From the NCBI GenBank assembly GCA_947651225.1, contig CANSYK010000023.1, positions 1 to 47,213 on the forward strand: a DNA stretch of 47,213 bases. Reading direction: 5' to 3'. Origin of the DNA: an uncultured bacterium (GTDB taxonomy: Bacteria > Bacillota > Clostridia > Lachnospirales > Lachnospiraceae). Made by a program: the position numbers and the translations under genes. The notes below the pieces were generated by a model. That model made no database searches, had not been told where the DNA came from, and saw only the letters and a program-made list of their open reading frames with translations. Shown here one piece after another: positions 8,145-16,359 of the stretch (within the stretch, counting starts at the first letter, position 1; each line of letters opens with the position of its first letter).

Positions 8145-9275
8145 ATGAGAAGTTTTTTGAAAAATCATAAGTGGATAAAAGTATTGGTGATGCTTGTTTG
8201 TATTCTTTTGATTTTGTTAGTGGCAGCACTGCTGTTTTTGAAGCTGTGGCCAGCTTTTGGAGGAAGAGCTTCGGCAGAGGACAGACAGGATTATGAGGAC
8301 AGGGCAGAGAATTACCATGATGGAAAATTTTATAATGATGGAGATTTTCAGATTGTCAAAGAGACAGAGCAGACAGACGAACATATCATCTCCTCAAAGG
8401 GAATAGAGCCGGAAGGAGAGCTTCCGGTAACAGAACCATCTTTTAATGAGGAGTTACTAGAGGAGGAGGTAAGGGTTACATGGTTTGGACATTCATCCCT
8501 TCTTCTTCAGATGCATGGGATGAATATACTGATTGATCCGGTATTTAGTGAGAGGAGTTCACCAGTATCCTTTGTTGGGACAAAACGCTTTTCCCATCCA
8601 CCGGTTGGAGTAGAGGATTTGCCTGCGATTGATTTATTAGTACTGTCCCACGACCATTATGACCATCTGGATTATAATGTAATAAAAGGGATTGATGAAA
8701 AGGTAGAACGGTACATCGTACCACTTGGCGTAGAAAACCATCTGGAACGATGGGGCGTGGATGAAAAGAAAATCCAGAATATGGCATGGTGGGAGGAAAC
8801 GACAGTAAACGGTCTTACGGTTGGCTGTACACCGGCAAGACATTATTCCGGAAGAAGCCTGGATGACCAGTTTGCGACACTTTGGGCATCCTGGGTATTT
8901 CAGGATGAATACCATAAGGTCTTTGAGAGCGGGGACAGCGGATATGGTGAACAGTATAAAAAGATTCATGATAAATATGGAGATTTTGATTTCATTATGA
9001 CGGATTGTGCCCGGTATGATGTGAACTGGCCGGAGGTTCATATGTTCCCGGAGGAGGCGGTTCAGGCTGCACAGATACTTGGTGCGAAAGCCGCAATGCC
9101 GATTCATTGGGGTGCATTTACACTGGCGAATCATCCATGGGATGATTCTGCGGAGCGTTTTGTGGCAGCGGGTGAAGAGGCTGGATTGCAGATTGTGACA
9201 CCGCAGATTGGAGAGACGATAAACTTAAACAGTATGGAAAGCAGCATGGATCGCTGGTGGAAGGATATTTTATAA
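8145..9275 (+). CDS. Membrane-anchored metallo-beta-lactamase-fold hydrolase (UlaG/NAPE-PLD type)
   Basis: Residues 13-35 form one N-terminal membrane anchor with a basic N-terminus, so the catalytic part is probably outside the membrane. VTWFGHSSLLLQMHGMNILIDPVF opens the beta-lactamase fold, and the zinc motif is SHDHYDH (residues 168-174). DPVF, SGDSGYG and MPIHWGAF supply the remaining family landmarks. It resembles UlaG and N-acylphosphatidylethanolamine phospholipase D-like enzymes; the substrate is unknown. An AGAGGATG site precedes the ATG. It follows two dead genes and leads into the secreted Ig-like protein 46 bases later. Confidence 0.85.
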   Translation: MRSFLKNHKWIKVLVMLVCILLILLVAALLFLKLWPAFGGRASAEDRQDYEDRAENYHDGKFYNDGDFQIVKETEQTDEHIISSKGIEPEGELPVTEPSFNEELLEEEVRVTWFGHSSLLLQMHGMNILIDPVFSERSSPVSFVGTKRFSHPPVGVEDLPAIDLLVLSHDHYDHLDYNVIKGIDEKVERYIVPLGVENHLERWGVDEKKIQNMAWWEETTVNGLTVGCTPARHYSGRSLDDQFATLWASWVFQDEYHKVFESGDSGYGEQYKKIHDKYGDFDFIMTDCARYDVNWPEVHMFPEEAVQAAQILGAKAAMPIHWGAFTLANHPWDDSAERFVAAGEEAGLQIVTPQIGETINLNSMESSMDRWWKDIL

Positions 9276-9321
9276 CAGCTAATTTTATAGGTGTCTGCAC
9301 TTTTGAAAAGGAGGAATTGCA

Positions 9322-10242
9322 ATGCGATACAAAAGTAAGATAATTTCCTGTTTTTTGATGATCTGTCTGCTGGTCAGTGTTTTATATACAAATAAAATGT
9401 CTGAAGTATTGGCAGCAGGCAATTCAAAAACAGGGATTCGCCTGAGAATAGATAATCGGGCTGTATTTGGAAAGACGATTTCTATAAAGAAGGGAAAAAA
9501 GAAGAGGATAAAGGTAATTGTTCCCCAAAAGAAAAAGTATAAAATTACCTTTCGTTCGAGTAAGAGCAGTGTTGTAACAGTAACAAAAAAAGGAAAAATT
9601 ATGGCAAAAAAGATAGGAACTGCTAAGATTACTGTAATTGCAAAAATAAAGAAGAAAAAGTATAAAAGTTGGATAAAAATTAAGGTGGTTTCAGGGGATA
9701 AAAAAAGTGATGTTTCTTTACCAACAAAAAATCCGATACCTTCAAAGACGGTAACACCATCTAATGCACCAACTGATACAGCGATGGTAGAGCCATCTGA
9801 CACACCAATGGTAACACCGTCTGATACACCAACGATAGAACCAACAGCAACACCAACAGAAAGTCTTGCACCGGATACGGGTACAGTTTCGGATATGTAT
9901 AAAATAACGATTCAGGTAAATGGGAAAGTATTTCCGGCTAAGCTGTATCAGACGGAGACAACGAAAAGTATCATGCAGAAATTGCCGTTATCTATTACAA
10001 TGGATGAATTAAACGGAAATGAAAAATATTATTATTTTTCAGAGAGTTTTCCGACAGAATCAGGGAGAGTTTCTACGATTCATACGGGAGATTTGAAACT
10101 GTATGGTTTTTCCTGTCTGGTGCTTTTTTATGAATCCTTTTCCACTACGTACAGTTATACTTCTTTAGGATATGTAGAAAATCTGGAAGCGCTGGCAGAG
10201 GCATTGGGAACAGGCAGTGTTCGTTTAGATATTTTTGGATAA
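9322..10242 (+). CDS. Secreted Ig-like (BIG2-type) protein with C-terminal cyclophilin-like domain
   Basis: A signal peptide (residues 1-32, ending VLAAG) is followed by a very lysine-rich bacterial Ig-like domain (VFGKTISIKKGKKKRIKVIV ... SSVVTVTKKGKIMAKKIGTAKITVIA). A Thr/Pro/Ser-rich linker comes next (repeats of PSDTP), then a ~110-residue cyclophilin-like domain (YKITIQVNGKVFPAKLYQTET ... GDLKLYGFSCLVLFYESF ... GSVRLDIFG). The last domain is paralogous to the lipoprotein at 4613. The basic domain may bind cell wall or teichoic acid; this is inference. GGAGG sits about eight bases before the ATG. Confidence 0.85.
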   Translation: MRYKSKIISCFLMICLLVSVLYTNKMSEVLAAGNSKTGIRLRIDNRAVFGKTISIKKGKKKRIKVIVPQKKKYKITFRSSKSSVVTVTKKGKIMAKKIGTAKITVIAKIKKKKYKSWIKIKVVSGDKKSDVSLPTKNPIPSKTVTPSNAPTDTAMVEPSDTPMVTPSDTPTIEPTATPTESLAPDTGTVSDMYKITIQVNGKVFPAKLYQTETTKSIMQKLPLSITMDELNGNEKYYYFSESFPTESGRVSTIHTGDLKLYGFSCLVLFYESFSTTYSYTSLGYVENLEALAEALGTGSVRLDIFG

Positions 10243-10260
10243 AACTGAAAAATGTGTAAA

Positions 10261-10316
10261 GAATGAAGTTCCACTAAGGCGGTAAAAAACACCGCCCAAG
10301 TGAAACTAAGTCATTC
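10261..10316 (+). repeat. Structured intergenic repeat, copy 2
   Basis: Nested stems: GAATGA/TCATTC outside, AGTTCCACT/AGTGAAACT in the middle, GGCGGT/ACCGCC inside with an A-rich loop. Compared with copies 1 and 3 the inner and outer stems differ in sequence but stay paired. It ends just before the ribosome site of the next gene. Confidence 0.75.
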
Positions 10317-10332
10317 TTGGAGAAATGGGTAT

Positions 10333-11454
10333 ATGAAAAAACAAAAAATTAGTCTGATGATACTGTTATTTGTGGCATCCATACTGGCAGCAGGATGTGG
10401 AAAAACAGAATCGGTGCAGACAGAAAATGGAAGTGGGACCTTGCAGTCAAATAAGGGAAACGGCGAAGAAAGAATGGAAGATACGGATATAATAAACCCA
10501 ACATCTGAAATTGTTTCATTAGAGGATGGTTTTTCTGTTGTGAAATATTCCGGAGATTATAGATTGGATGAATTTCTGAAGCAGGGTGGGGAAGCCTCGG
10601 ATGCGGATGTGATGGGATTTTTGGCAAAGAATCTTTTTTCGGGAGAGTCTGTATTAGAGTTTTTTGGTGATATATTCGGATGCAGTACCTTATCCATAAA
10701 GAGCACAGATGGAAGTTATATTTTTGGAAGGAATTTTGACTGGAATTCCTGTCAGACTTTGGTTGTGAGTACGGAGCCGGAGGAGGAATATGCCTCCATC
10801 TCTACGGTAAACATGGATTTTATTCAGGCGGCGGGGACGGACATGGAACGGCTGCCGGATGAGATGAAAACTATGGTGGCCTTGTATGCGCCTCTGGATG
10901 GAATGAATGAGAAGGGACTTTGTGTGTCTGTGAATATGATTGAAGATACTGATACGATTAATCAGAATACGGATAAAAAGGATATTACCACCACAACAGC
11001 GGTTCGCTTGTTACTGGATCAGGCAGCAGATGTGGATGAGGCACTGGCACTGTTAAAACAGTATGACTTACATGCTTCTATGGGAATGATGGTGCATTTT
11101 GCACTGGCAGATGCCAAAGGAAATGCGGTAGCAGTGGAGTATGTTGATAATGAAATGGTGGTGATAGATACATCTGTGGTAACAAACTTTTATTTGGAAG
11201 AGGGAGAAAAGCATGGAATTGGAACAGAACAGTCCCATACCCGGTATGAGATTCTGACAGAGAAACTGAAAGAAAAGCAAACGATGGATATGCAGGATGT
11301 CAGGGATGCACTGGACAGTGTCAGCAAAGATAACTTTGGAGAGTTTGAATCAACAGAGTGGAGCATTGTTTTTCATCAGGGCAGTGGAAAGGTGGTGTAT
11401 TATCACCGGGAGAATTACGAAAAGGCATATACCTTTCAGATTCCACTACAGTAA
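10333..11454 (+). CDS. Lipoprotein linear-amide C-N hydrolase (choloylglycine hydrolase-like Ntn family)
   Basis: A lipoprotein signal (ISLMILLFVASILAAGC) puts this 373-residue enzyme on the outer membrane face. The Ntn-hydrolase core begins at Cys117 in FGCSTLSIKSTDGSYIFGRNFDW, matching the nucleophile and the R-N-D-W substrate loop of choloylglycine/penicillin-V acylases. The remaining landmarks are MNEKGLCVSVNM and STEWSIVFHQGSGKVVYYHRE. The unusually long pre-nucleophile segment means maturation by cleavage before Cys117 would be needed for a free N-terminal Cys. ATG 10333 is taken; GTG 10300 lies inside the repeat. Substrate (bile salt, N-acyl amino acid or beta-lactam) cannot be decided. 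Confidence 0.8.
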   Translation: MKKQKISLMILLFVASILAAGCGKTESVQTENGSGTLQSNKGNGEERMEDTDIINPTSEIVSLEDGFSVVKYSGDYRLDEFLKQGGEASDADVMGFLAKNLFSGESVLEFFGDIFGCSTLSIKSTDGSYIFGRNFDWNSCQTLVVSTEPEEEYASISTVNMDFIQAAGTDMERLPDEMKTMVALYAPLDGMNEKGLCVSVNMIEDTDTINQNTDKKDITTTTAVRLLLDQAADVDEALALLKQYDLHASMGMMVHFALADAKGNAVAVEYVDNEMVVIDTSVVTNFYLEEGEKHGIGTEQSHTRYEILTEKLKEKQTMDMQDVRDALDSVSKDNFGEFESTEWSIVFHQGSGKVVYYHRENYEKAYTFQIPLQ

Positions 11455-11489
11455 TCATAAAATAGGAAATTGCTGTAATCGTGGCGGTC

Positions 11490-11518
11490 AAAGGGCAAAA
11501 TGCTAGTTTTGCCCTTTT
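11490..11518. terminator. Bidirectional hairpin terminator
   Basis: AAAGGGCAAAA and TTTTGCCCTTT form a perfect stem around TGCTAG. It lies between convergent genes and overlaps the last codons and stop of the LysR gene, so it can serve both strands. Confidence 0.7.
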
Positions 11519-12393
11519 CCTAAAAGCGTTTGAAATTCCTCCAGAAATTTCTTTGCGGCTTTCGGAAATATCTGATATTTTTTCCAAATCAGGCTCATAT
11601 CTGCGATTAACCTAGGTTCACAGGGAACAAAGCAGAGATTGCTATTATCAGTGGTATTGATGATTTTGTCAAGAGCAAAAGCATAGCCAAGCCCTTCGTC
11701 CACCATCAGGGAAGCATTAAAAAGCAGGTTATAGGTAGCAAAAATATTTAACTCTGAAATGCTTTTGCCAAGCCATGAGGTTAGAAGATCGCCATTGCAG
11801 GTGTTACGGTTGAAAATAAGCGGCTTATCCCACAGGTCTTTTGGGGAAATACAGGTTTTCTCTGCCAAAGGGCTGTCCTTTCGCATTAAAATACCATAAA
11901 CATCTTTCACTGGAAATTCCAGATATTCATATTTAGAGGCATCAATCATGCCAAATACAAGACCAAAATCAATTAGTCCCCTGTCAAGGCTTTCTAAAAC
12001 ATCAGTTGTGTCGCCACTGGATATATGATAGTGTATGTCTGGATATTCGGTTTGTAATCTTTTTCCAGCTTTGGCGATAAGGCGGACGGCATCTGTTTCA
12101 CCGGCGCCGATATACACATCCCCGGCAATGATGTCATCGGAAACCGTGATTTCATGTTCCGTTTTTTTTACCAGTTCAAGGATTTCTTCAGCACGTTTTC
12201 GCAATATCATGCCCTCCTCGGTCAAAGTGATTTTACGGTTTCCACGTATCATAAGCTGTTTTCCTAATTCATCTTCCATGTCTTTCAGCTGTCTGGATAA
12301 AGTTGGCTGGGAAAGATGAAGAGATTCGGCTGCCCCGGATATGCTTTGCTCTCTGGTGACAGCAAGAAAATATTCAAGAACACGTAATTCCAT
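11503..12393 (-). CDS. LysR-family transcriptional regulator
   Basis: A 296-residue LysR protein: winged helix-turn-helix at residues 1-60 (LRVLEYFLAVTREQSISGAAESLHLSQPTLSRQLKDMEDELG) and a two-lobe effector domain (VYIGAGETDAVRLIA ... LIDFGLVFG ... GLGYAFALDKII). It is transcribed away from the ligase gene at 12620, with LysR-box site C between them, the usual autoregulated divergent layout. The same box stands before the SDR operon (site A) and the 5333 operon (site B), so this is the most likely master regulator of the whole 2.6-14 kb cluster. The inducer is unknown, perhaps an aromatic or aldehyde given the gene content. Confidence 0.92.
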   Translation of the reverse strand: MELRVLEYFLAVTREQSISGAAESLHLSQPTLSRQLKDMEDELGKQLMIRGNRKITLTEEGMILRKRAEEILELVKKTEHEITVSDDIIAGDVYIGAGETDAVRLIAKAGKRLQTEYPDIHYHISSGDTTDVLESLDRGLIDFGLVFGMIDASKYEYLEFPVKDVYGILMRKDSPLAEKTCISPKDLWDKPLIFNRNTCNGDLLTSWLGKSISELNIFATYNLLFNASLMVDEGLGYAFALDKIINTTDNSNLCFVPCEPRLIADMSLIWKKYQIFPKAAKKFLEEFQTLLGKGQN

Positions 12394-12518
12394 TGTCAGA
12401 TCCTCCCTGTTTTGCGGAGCAAAATCCGAGCCTCATATGGCGAGGAGAGGATTTTTCCTCCATGCAAAATAAATTGATTCTTATTATATCAAAATGCTGA
12501 TATGCCTGTCAAACATAG

Positions 12519-12568
12519 AAAGATATTTGTTATAAGTATTTGTTATTAAACTTGATGGATGGTAAAAT
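12519..12568 (+). promoter_or_regulatory. LysR-type box overlapping a sigma-A promoter (site C)
   Basis: Same core TATAAGTATTTG, palindrome ATAAGTATTTGTTAT. The -35 TTGTTA (12540-12545), 17-base spacer and -10 TAAAAT (12563-12568) face the ligase gene. It lies 126 bases before the LysR start on the other strand. Confidence 0.75.
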
Positions 12569-12619
12569 GTGAATAGAAAGAAATGTTTGATATATCAGTA
12601 TGAATGGAGGATTTGTTAT

Positions 12620-14050
12620 ATGGGACGTTGCCGTTTGTTGTGGAACTTATTTCAACTAAAAAGAAACGAACATAAGGCGAGAGAACAGATTCGAACCTTG
12701 CAGGACAAGAAGCTACGGAAACTTCTTTATTATGCCTATGACCATTCCACATATTACAGAAAAACTTTTGAGCAGAGAGGAATTACCAGAGAGCATATAG
12801 ATAGACTTCCATTGTCTGCCTTTCCGACAATGGATAAAAAAATGCTCATGGAACATTTTAATGAAATTGTGACGGTGCCGGATATCCGGCAGGAGGAACT
12901 TTGCAAATTTGATGAAATAGTCTCGCCTGTGGCGAGCCATGGGAAGTTTGACAGAGCCAAACTTCTGGAATGCGAAAAAAGCATTCGCAAGGCAGAGGAG
13001 AAAACATCTTCAAACGAAAAACTTTTTCGGGAAAAGTACCATGTGGTACATTCGTCAGGCAGTACGGGAGTGCCAAGATATTTTGTATATGATGCCTCTG
13101 CCTGGAATCAGATGCTTCTTGGGATTATCCGTGGAGCATTGTGGGATATGACAATGCCACAGATTTTGAAACTTTTGTTCGGTGATTTGCGAATTATATA
13201 TATTGCTGCCACAGATGGACGGTATGGCGGGGCAATGGCAGTCGGGGATGGAATTGATGGTGTGGGAGCCGAGCAGAGGTTTCTGGATATCAAGACACCA
13301 CTTTCTGAGTGGGTTCATACTGTCAGGGACTTTAAGCCGGATATCATTATTGGTTATCTGTCTGCTATTAAGATTTTAGGAGGATTGGTAGAAAGCAGTG
13401 AAGTTTCGGTAAATGTGTATCGGGTGATTTCCTGCGGAGAACCACTGGCTCCGGGACTTAGAAGCTATCTGGAGAAAACTTTCGGAGCAGTTGTTGTGAA
13501 TTTTGATGGTGCCAGTGAATCATTGGCGTTAGGAGTGGAGACAAGCGGAACAGAGGGAATGTATCTGTTTGACGATATGAATTACATTGAGATTATAAAC
13601 GGAAAGATGTACCTGACTTCTCTGTATAATTATGCGCAGCCTTTAATCCGATATGAGATTTCTGACCGGTTGATACTGAAACAGACGGAAGAAAGCAGAT
13701 ATCCGTTTATGCAGGCAGACATTTTACTGAGCAGAAGTGAGGATATATTATGGTTCGAGGATAACAAGGGAAAAAGAGATTTTCTTCATCCGCTGGCAGT
13801 AGAAGGAATTTGTGTAGAGGGACTTTTGGATTATCAGTTCCGGCAGACAGATAACGATGCATTTGAAATGCTGGCACAGATCAGGGAAGATGGCAGGAAG
13901 ATGTATGTTCAGAAAGAAATTTTGAAACAGATGAAACAGATTCTTCATGAGAAAAATATGGATGGTGTGCACTTTTTTGTAAGATTTGTGAAAGAAATCC
14001 TGCCGGATTCCAAAACGGGAAAAAAGCAGTTGATTGTGAAAAAGGCTTGA
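12620..14050 (+). CDS. Phenylacetate-CoA ligase-like AMP-forming adenylase (PaaK/CapK family)
   Basis: A 476-residue member of the PaaK-like branch of adenylate-forming enzymes. The phosphate-binding loop is HSSGSTGVPRYF; later landmarks are VISCGEPLAPGLR, NFDGASESLALG and LIRYEISDRL, which form the adenylate pocket. It should activate a carboxylate with ATP; whether CoA is the acceptor is not certain. ATG 12620 follows GGAGG by nine bases; an in-frame ATG at 12569 would sit at the predicted transcription start. It is divergent from the LysR regulator. The stop codon is part of the outer stem of the next structured repeat. Confidence 0.85.
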   Translation: MGRCRLLWNLFQLKRNEHKAREQIRTLQDKKLRKLLYYAYDHSTYYRKTFEQRGITREHIDRLPLSAFPTMDKKMLMEHFNEIVTVPDIRQEELCKFDEIVSPVASHGKFDRAKLLECEKSIRKAEEKTSSNEKLFREKYHVVHSSGSTGVPRYFVYDASAWNQMLLGIIRGALWDMTMPQILKLLFGDLRIIYIAATDGRYGGAMAVGDGIDGVGAEQRFLDIKTPLSEWVHTVRDFKPDIIIGYLSAIKILGGLVESSEVSVNVYRVISCGEPLAPGLRSYLEKTFGAVVVNFDGASESLALGVETSGTEGMYLFDDMNYIEIINGKMYLTSLYNYAQPLIRYEISDRLILKQTEESRYPFMQADILLSRSEDILWFEDNKGKRDFLHPLAVEGICVEGLLDYQFRQTDNDAFEMLAQIREDGRKMYVQKEILKQMKQILHEKNMDGVHFFVRFVKEILPDSKTGKKQLIVKKA

Positions 14051-14132
14051 AGTTTCACTAATGCATGAAAAAGCCATGCAAAGTGAAACTAAATCAAGCC
14101 TAAAAAGAACGCAAAAACAGCGTTCTTCTAAT
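14044..14132 (+). repeat. Structured intergenic repeat, copy 3, with following hairpin
   Basis: Nested stems GGCTTGA/TCAAGCC, AGTTTCACT/AGTGAAACT and TGCATG/CATGCA. Next comes a second hairpin AAGAACGC/GCGTTCTT, probably a terminator for the ligase transcript. The same AAATCAAGCCTAAAAAGAACG order occurs on the opposite strand at 20481-20530. Confidence 0.75.
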
Positions 14133-14154
14133 GATTTTGTAGCGGAGGATTCAT

Positions 14155-14604
14155 ATGAATAAAAAAAGTTTTACTGCAGGGGAAACATATCTATAAGTTA
14201 TATAAACAGGGGACAAAAAGTAATTAGATACTTAATGATGTGAATGTAGAAATATACAAGGGTGATTTTACTGTGATTATGGGTTCTTCCGGTGTAGGAA
14301 AATCCACGTTGCTTTATTGTCTAAGCGGGATGGATTCTGTTTCAGATGGTGAGGTTATCTATCAGGGGCAGGAAATTAGCAGGTATTGGGAAAAACAGAT
14401 GGTGGATTTGCGTACAAAGGAGTTTGGATTTGTTTTTCAACAAACTCATCTTGTCAGCAATCTGACATTGCTTGAAAATGTAGCGGTTGCCGGTTATGCC
14501 TGCAGGAAAAGAAAGGCAGAAGAGGTTCAGAAAAAGGTTGTGGAACTTCTTAGCAGAATGGCTGGGAGAAGTTATCTGCTTCCGGTTATAAATGATGGGG
14601 TGTA
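14155..14604 (+). pseudogene. ABC transporter ATPase, N-terminal half (split gene)
   Basis: Behind a good site (GCGGAGG) the gene starts MNKK, shifts frame in a run of seven A, and continues VLLQGKHIYKLYKQGTKSN. TAG follows, then ILNDVNVEIYKGDFTVIMGS with Walker A GSSGVGKST, the Q-loop GFVFQQTHLVSNLTL and ENVAVAGY. Homology ends near 14565-14600, before the signature motif. The C-terminal part, resuming PTGNLDFESGEE, is at 17297-17464. Such ATPases pair with FtsX-like permeases; none is present here. Confidence 0.85.
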
Positions 14605-14714
14605 AGTGTGGACGCATACTGACACCCTGTTCTTGGTTTCTTCGCTAATTCTCTCTGGTGGTGGTTAATTTTTGCCATCAGAGATTTAGTGGGAAACCAC
14701 AGTTTTAATTGATG

Positions 14715-14748
14715 AAACTATGGTTTTGTTTGCCATAGTTTTTTATTT
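14715..14748 (+). terminator. Intrinsic terminator
   Basis: AAACTATGG and CCATAGTTT form a nine-base stem with a T-rich loop, followed by TTTATTTT. Confidence 0.7.
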
Positions 14749-14836
14749 TAGATAGTAAATTGCGTCTAAGCGATAGTTTGCTTTTTATCTGCTTTGGCAG
14801 GATAATCTAAAAGTGGGTTGAAATGGAGGTAGTAAT

Positions 14837-14953
14837 ATGGATGAAAAACTGGACGTATTGGTCAAAGTCAATGATATGGCGGTGAATATGAATGGTCTGA
14901 CAGCATTCTACATATGGTGTATGAGGGAATCAGGACAGATAATGTTGGTTTAA
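14837..14953 (+). CDS. Short coiled-coil-type protein fragment
   Basis: A strong site (GGAGG, seven bases upstream) precedes ATG 14837. The 38-residue product begins MDEKLDVLVKVNDMAVNMN, a pattern I associate with small proteins of integrated elements. It loses that pattern after about residue 20 and stops early. Probably the start of a truncated gene. Confidence 0.4.
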   Translation: MDEKLDVLVKVNDMAVNMNGLTAFYIWCMRESGQIMLV

Positions 14954-15092
14954 TATTGGAAATAACCAGTTATACACATTACCAGCAGTGCCGACGACTA
15001 CGGAATTCATTTCATATAGATCACCAAAAAAATCGAAACTTGTTAAGCTATATCAAGATTTTTATGATATTCTTATTTCGGGAGGTGGAATG

Positions 15093-15989
15093 ATGTCAGA
15101 TAGTCGTTTATTCAAAATGTTATATTATCTTTTAGACAGGGAACGTGCTACAGCTCCTGAATTAGCAGCTGAATTTGAAGTTTCTACAAGAACAATTTAT
15201 CGTGATGTAGAAGTATTAAGCAGTGCAGGTATCCCAATCTATGCTGAACCGGGAAGAAATGGCGGTATATACTTATTGCAAGATTTTATTTTGGACAGAA
15301 CAATATTATCTGAAAATGAAAGACAGGAAATATTAGCAGCAATACAAAGTATATTTGCTACAGGTTATACTGGTGGAAAAGAAATGCTAACAAAGTTATC
15401 AGCGCTTTTCAATGTAAATACAAGAAATTGGCTTGAGGTGGATTTTTCACGTTGGGGAAAATGTACTTATGATAACTCAAAATTTGAAAAGTTGAAAACA
15501 GCGGTAATTCAGTGTAAAGAAATAAAGATAGTATATGAAAACTCTAACAGTAAAAGAAGTAAACGAATCGTTCAACCATTAAAAATATCTTATAAATCGA
15601 AAGAATGGTATTTGAAAGCGTTTTGCATAGAAAAGCAGGATTTTCGCATATTTAAATTGAACCGCATATTAGAGTTGGAACTATTAGAGAATACATTTGT
15701 GCCAAGACAATACCCGGATATAGAAAACAACTTACAACAGGCATACCATCAGATAGTCCTTTTGTTTTCAAAAGAAATTGCATATCGTGTTTATGATGAA
15801 TTTGACATAACAGAAATCGAGTATCAAAAAAATGGTGATTTGATGGTATGTGCTCAAATGCCAGTTGATACATGGCTTACTGGTTATCTGCTTTCATTTG
15901 GGGCACAAGTTGAAATCATTGAACCAAAGTATTTAAAAGGTGTTTTAGCTGCACAGGCACAAGAAATATATGAAAAAAATAAACCTTGA
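15093..15989 (+). CDS. WYL-domain transcriptional regulator (YafY-like)
   Basis: 298 residues. An HTH_11/DeoR-like winged helix lies at residues 3-58 (RLFKMLYYLLDRERATAPELAAEFEVSTRTIYRDVEVLS). A WYL sensor domain follows (residues 140-225: KIVYENSNSKRSKRIVQPLKISYKSKEWYLKAFCIEKQDFRIFKLNRI), then a C-terminal extension. WYL domains bind small ligands or nucleic acid. GGAGG is seven bases before ATG 15093. Its stop codon overlaps a TTGACA-5-TGTCAA palindrome in front of the next gene, a likely operator. It forms a unit with the zinc-ribbon and GNAT-YoaP genes. Confidence 0.9.
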   Translation: MSDSRLFKMLYYLLDRERATAPELAAEFEVSTRTIYRDVEVLSSAGIPIYAEPGRNGGIYLLQDFILDRTILSENERQEILAAIQSIFATGYTGGKEMLTKLSALFNVNTRNWLEVDFSRWGKCTYDNSKFEKLKTAVIQCKEIKIVYENSNSKRSKRIVQPLKISYKSKEWYLKAFCIEKQDFRIFKLNRILELELLENTFVPRQYPDIENNLQQAYHQIVLLFSKEIAYRVYDEFDITEIEYQKNGDLMVCAQMPVDTWLTGYLLSFGAQVEIIEPKYLKGVLAAQAQEIYEKNKP

Positions 15990-16019
15990 CAAAAGGTGTC
16001 AAGATATGTGTGCTATACT
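15986..16019 (+). promoter_or_regulatory. Palindromic operator and -10 element before the zinc-ribbon gene
   Basis: TTGACA (15986-15991), AAAGG, TGTCAA (15997-16002) is an inverted repeat with six-base arms. A TATACT -10 follows at 16014-16019. If TTGACA is also the -35, the spacer is 22 bases, too long for free polymerase, as expected if a regulator must act. The WYL protein is the obvious candidate. Confidence 0.5.
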
Positions 16020-16086
16020 AAGGACCATAGCAATACAGCTATACAGAAAATTTAAACAACAGTTTAGAAAGAAAGAGGTAACGAAA

Positions 16087-16359
16087 ATGAATGAAATGAA
16101 TCAGAAATTTTGTCAGTGCTGTGGCATGCCTATGGGAGATACTGATGAACTGTACGGAACAAATGCAGATGGCAGCAAAAATGAGGAATACTGCAAGTAT
16201 TGTTTTGAAAATGGTAAGTTTACTTTTAATGGTACGATGGAAGAAATGATTGAGATATGTGTACCGAATATGGTTGCTGCTAACCCCAATATGAGTGAAG
16301 AAGAAGCAAGAAAAATTATGATTGAATGGTTTCCGACACTGAAACGCTGGAAAAACTAA
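16087..16359 (+). CDS. Putative zinc-ribbon protein
   Basis: A 90-residue protein: FCQCCGMPMGD at residues 8-18 and EEYCKYCFENGKF at about 36-48 supply two CxxC pairs of the putative zinc-ribbon domain. A helical tail follows (EARKIMIEWFPTLKRWKN). Members of this family commonly lie beside WYL regulators. GAAAGAGG precedes the ATG. Molecular role unknown. Confidence 0.85.
   Translation: MNEMNQKFCQCCGMPMGDTDELYGTNADGSKNEEYCKYCFENGKFTFNGTMEEMIEICVPNMVAANPNMSEEEARKIMIEWFPTLKRWKN

Larger units (their letters stand above)
14605..15092 (+). other. Left flank of the module inserted in the ABC ATPase
   Basis: 488 bases with no full gene. It holds a terminator hairpin at 14715-14748 and a 38-codon gene fragment at 14837-14953. 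The stretch before the WYL start is open in frame (from 14988) but has no initiation signal of its own. It probably marks the worn edge of an integrated element. Confidence 0.5.
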
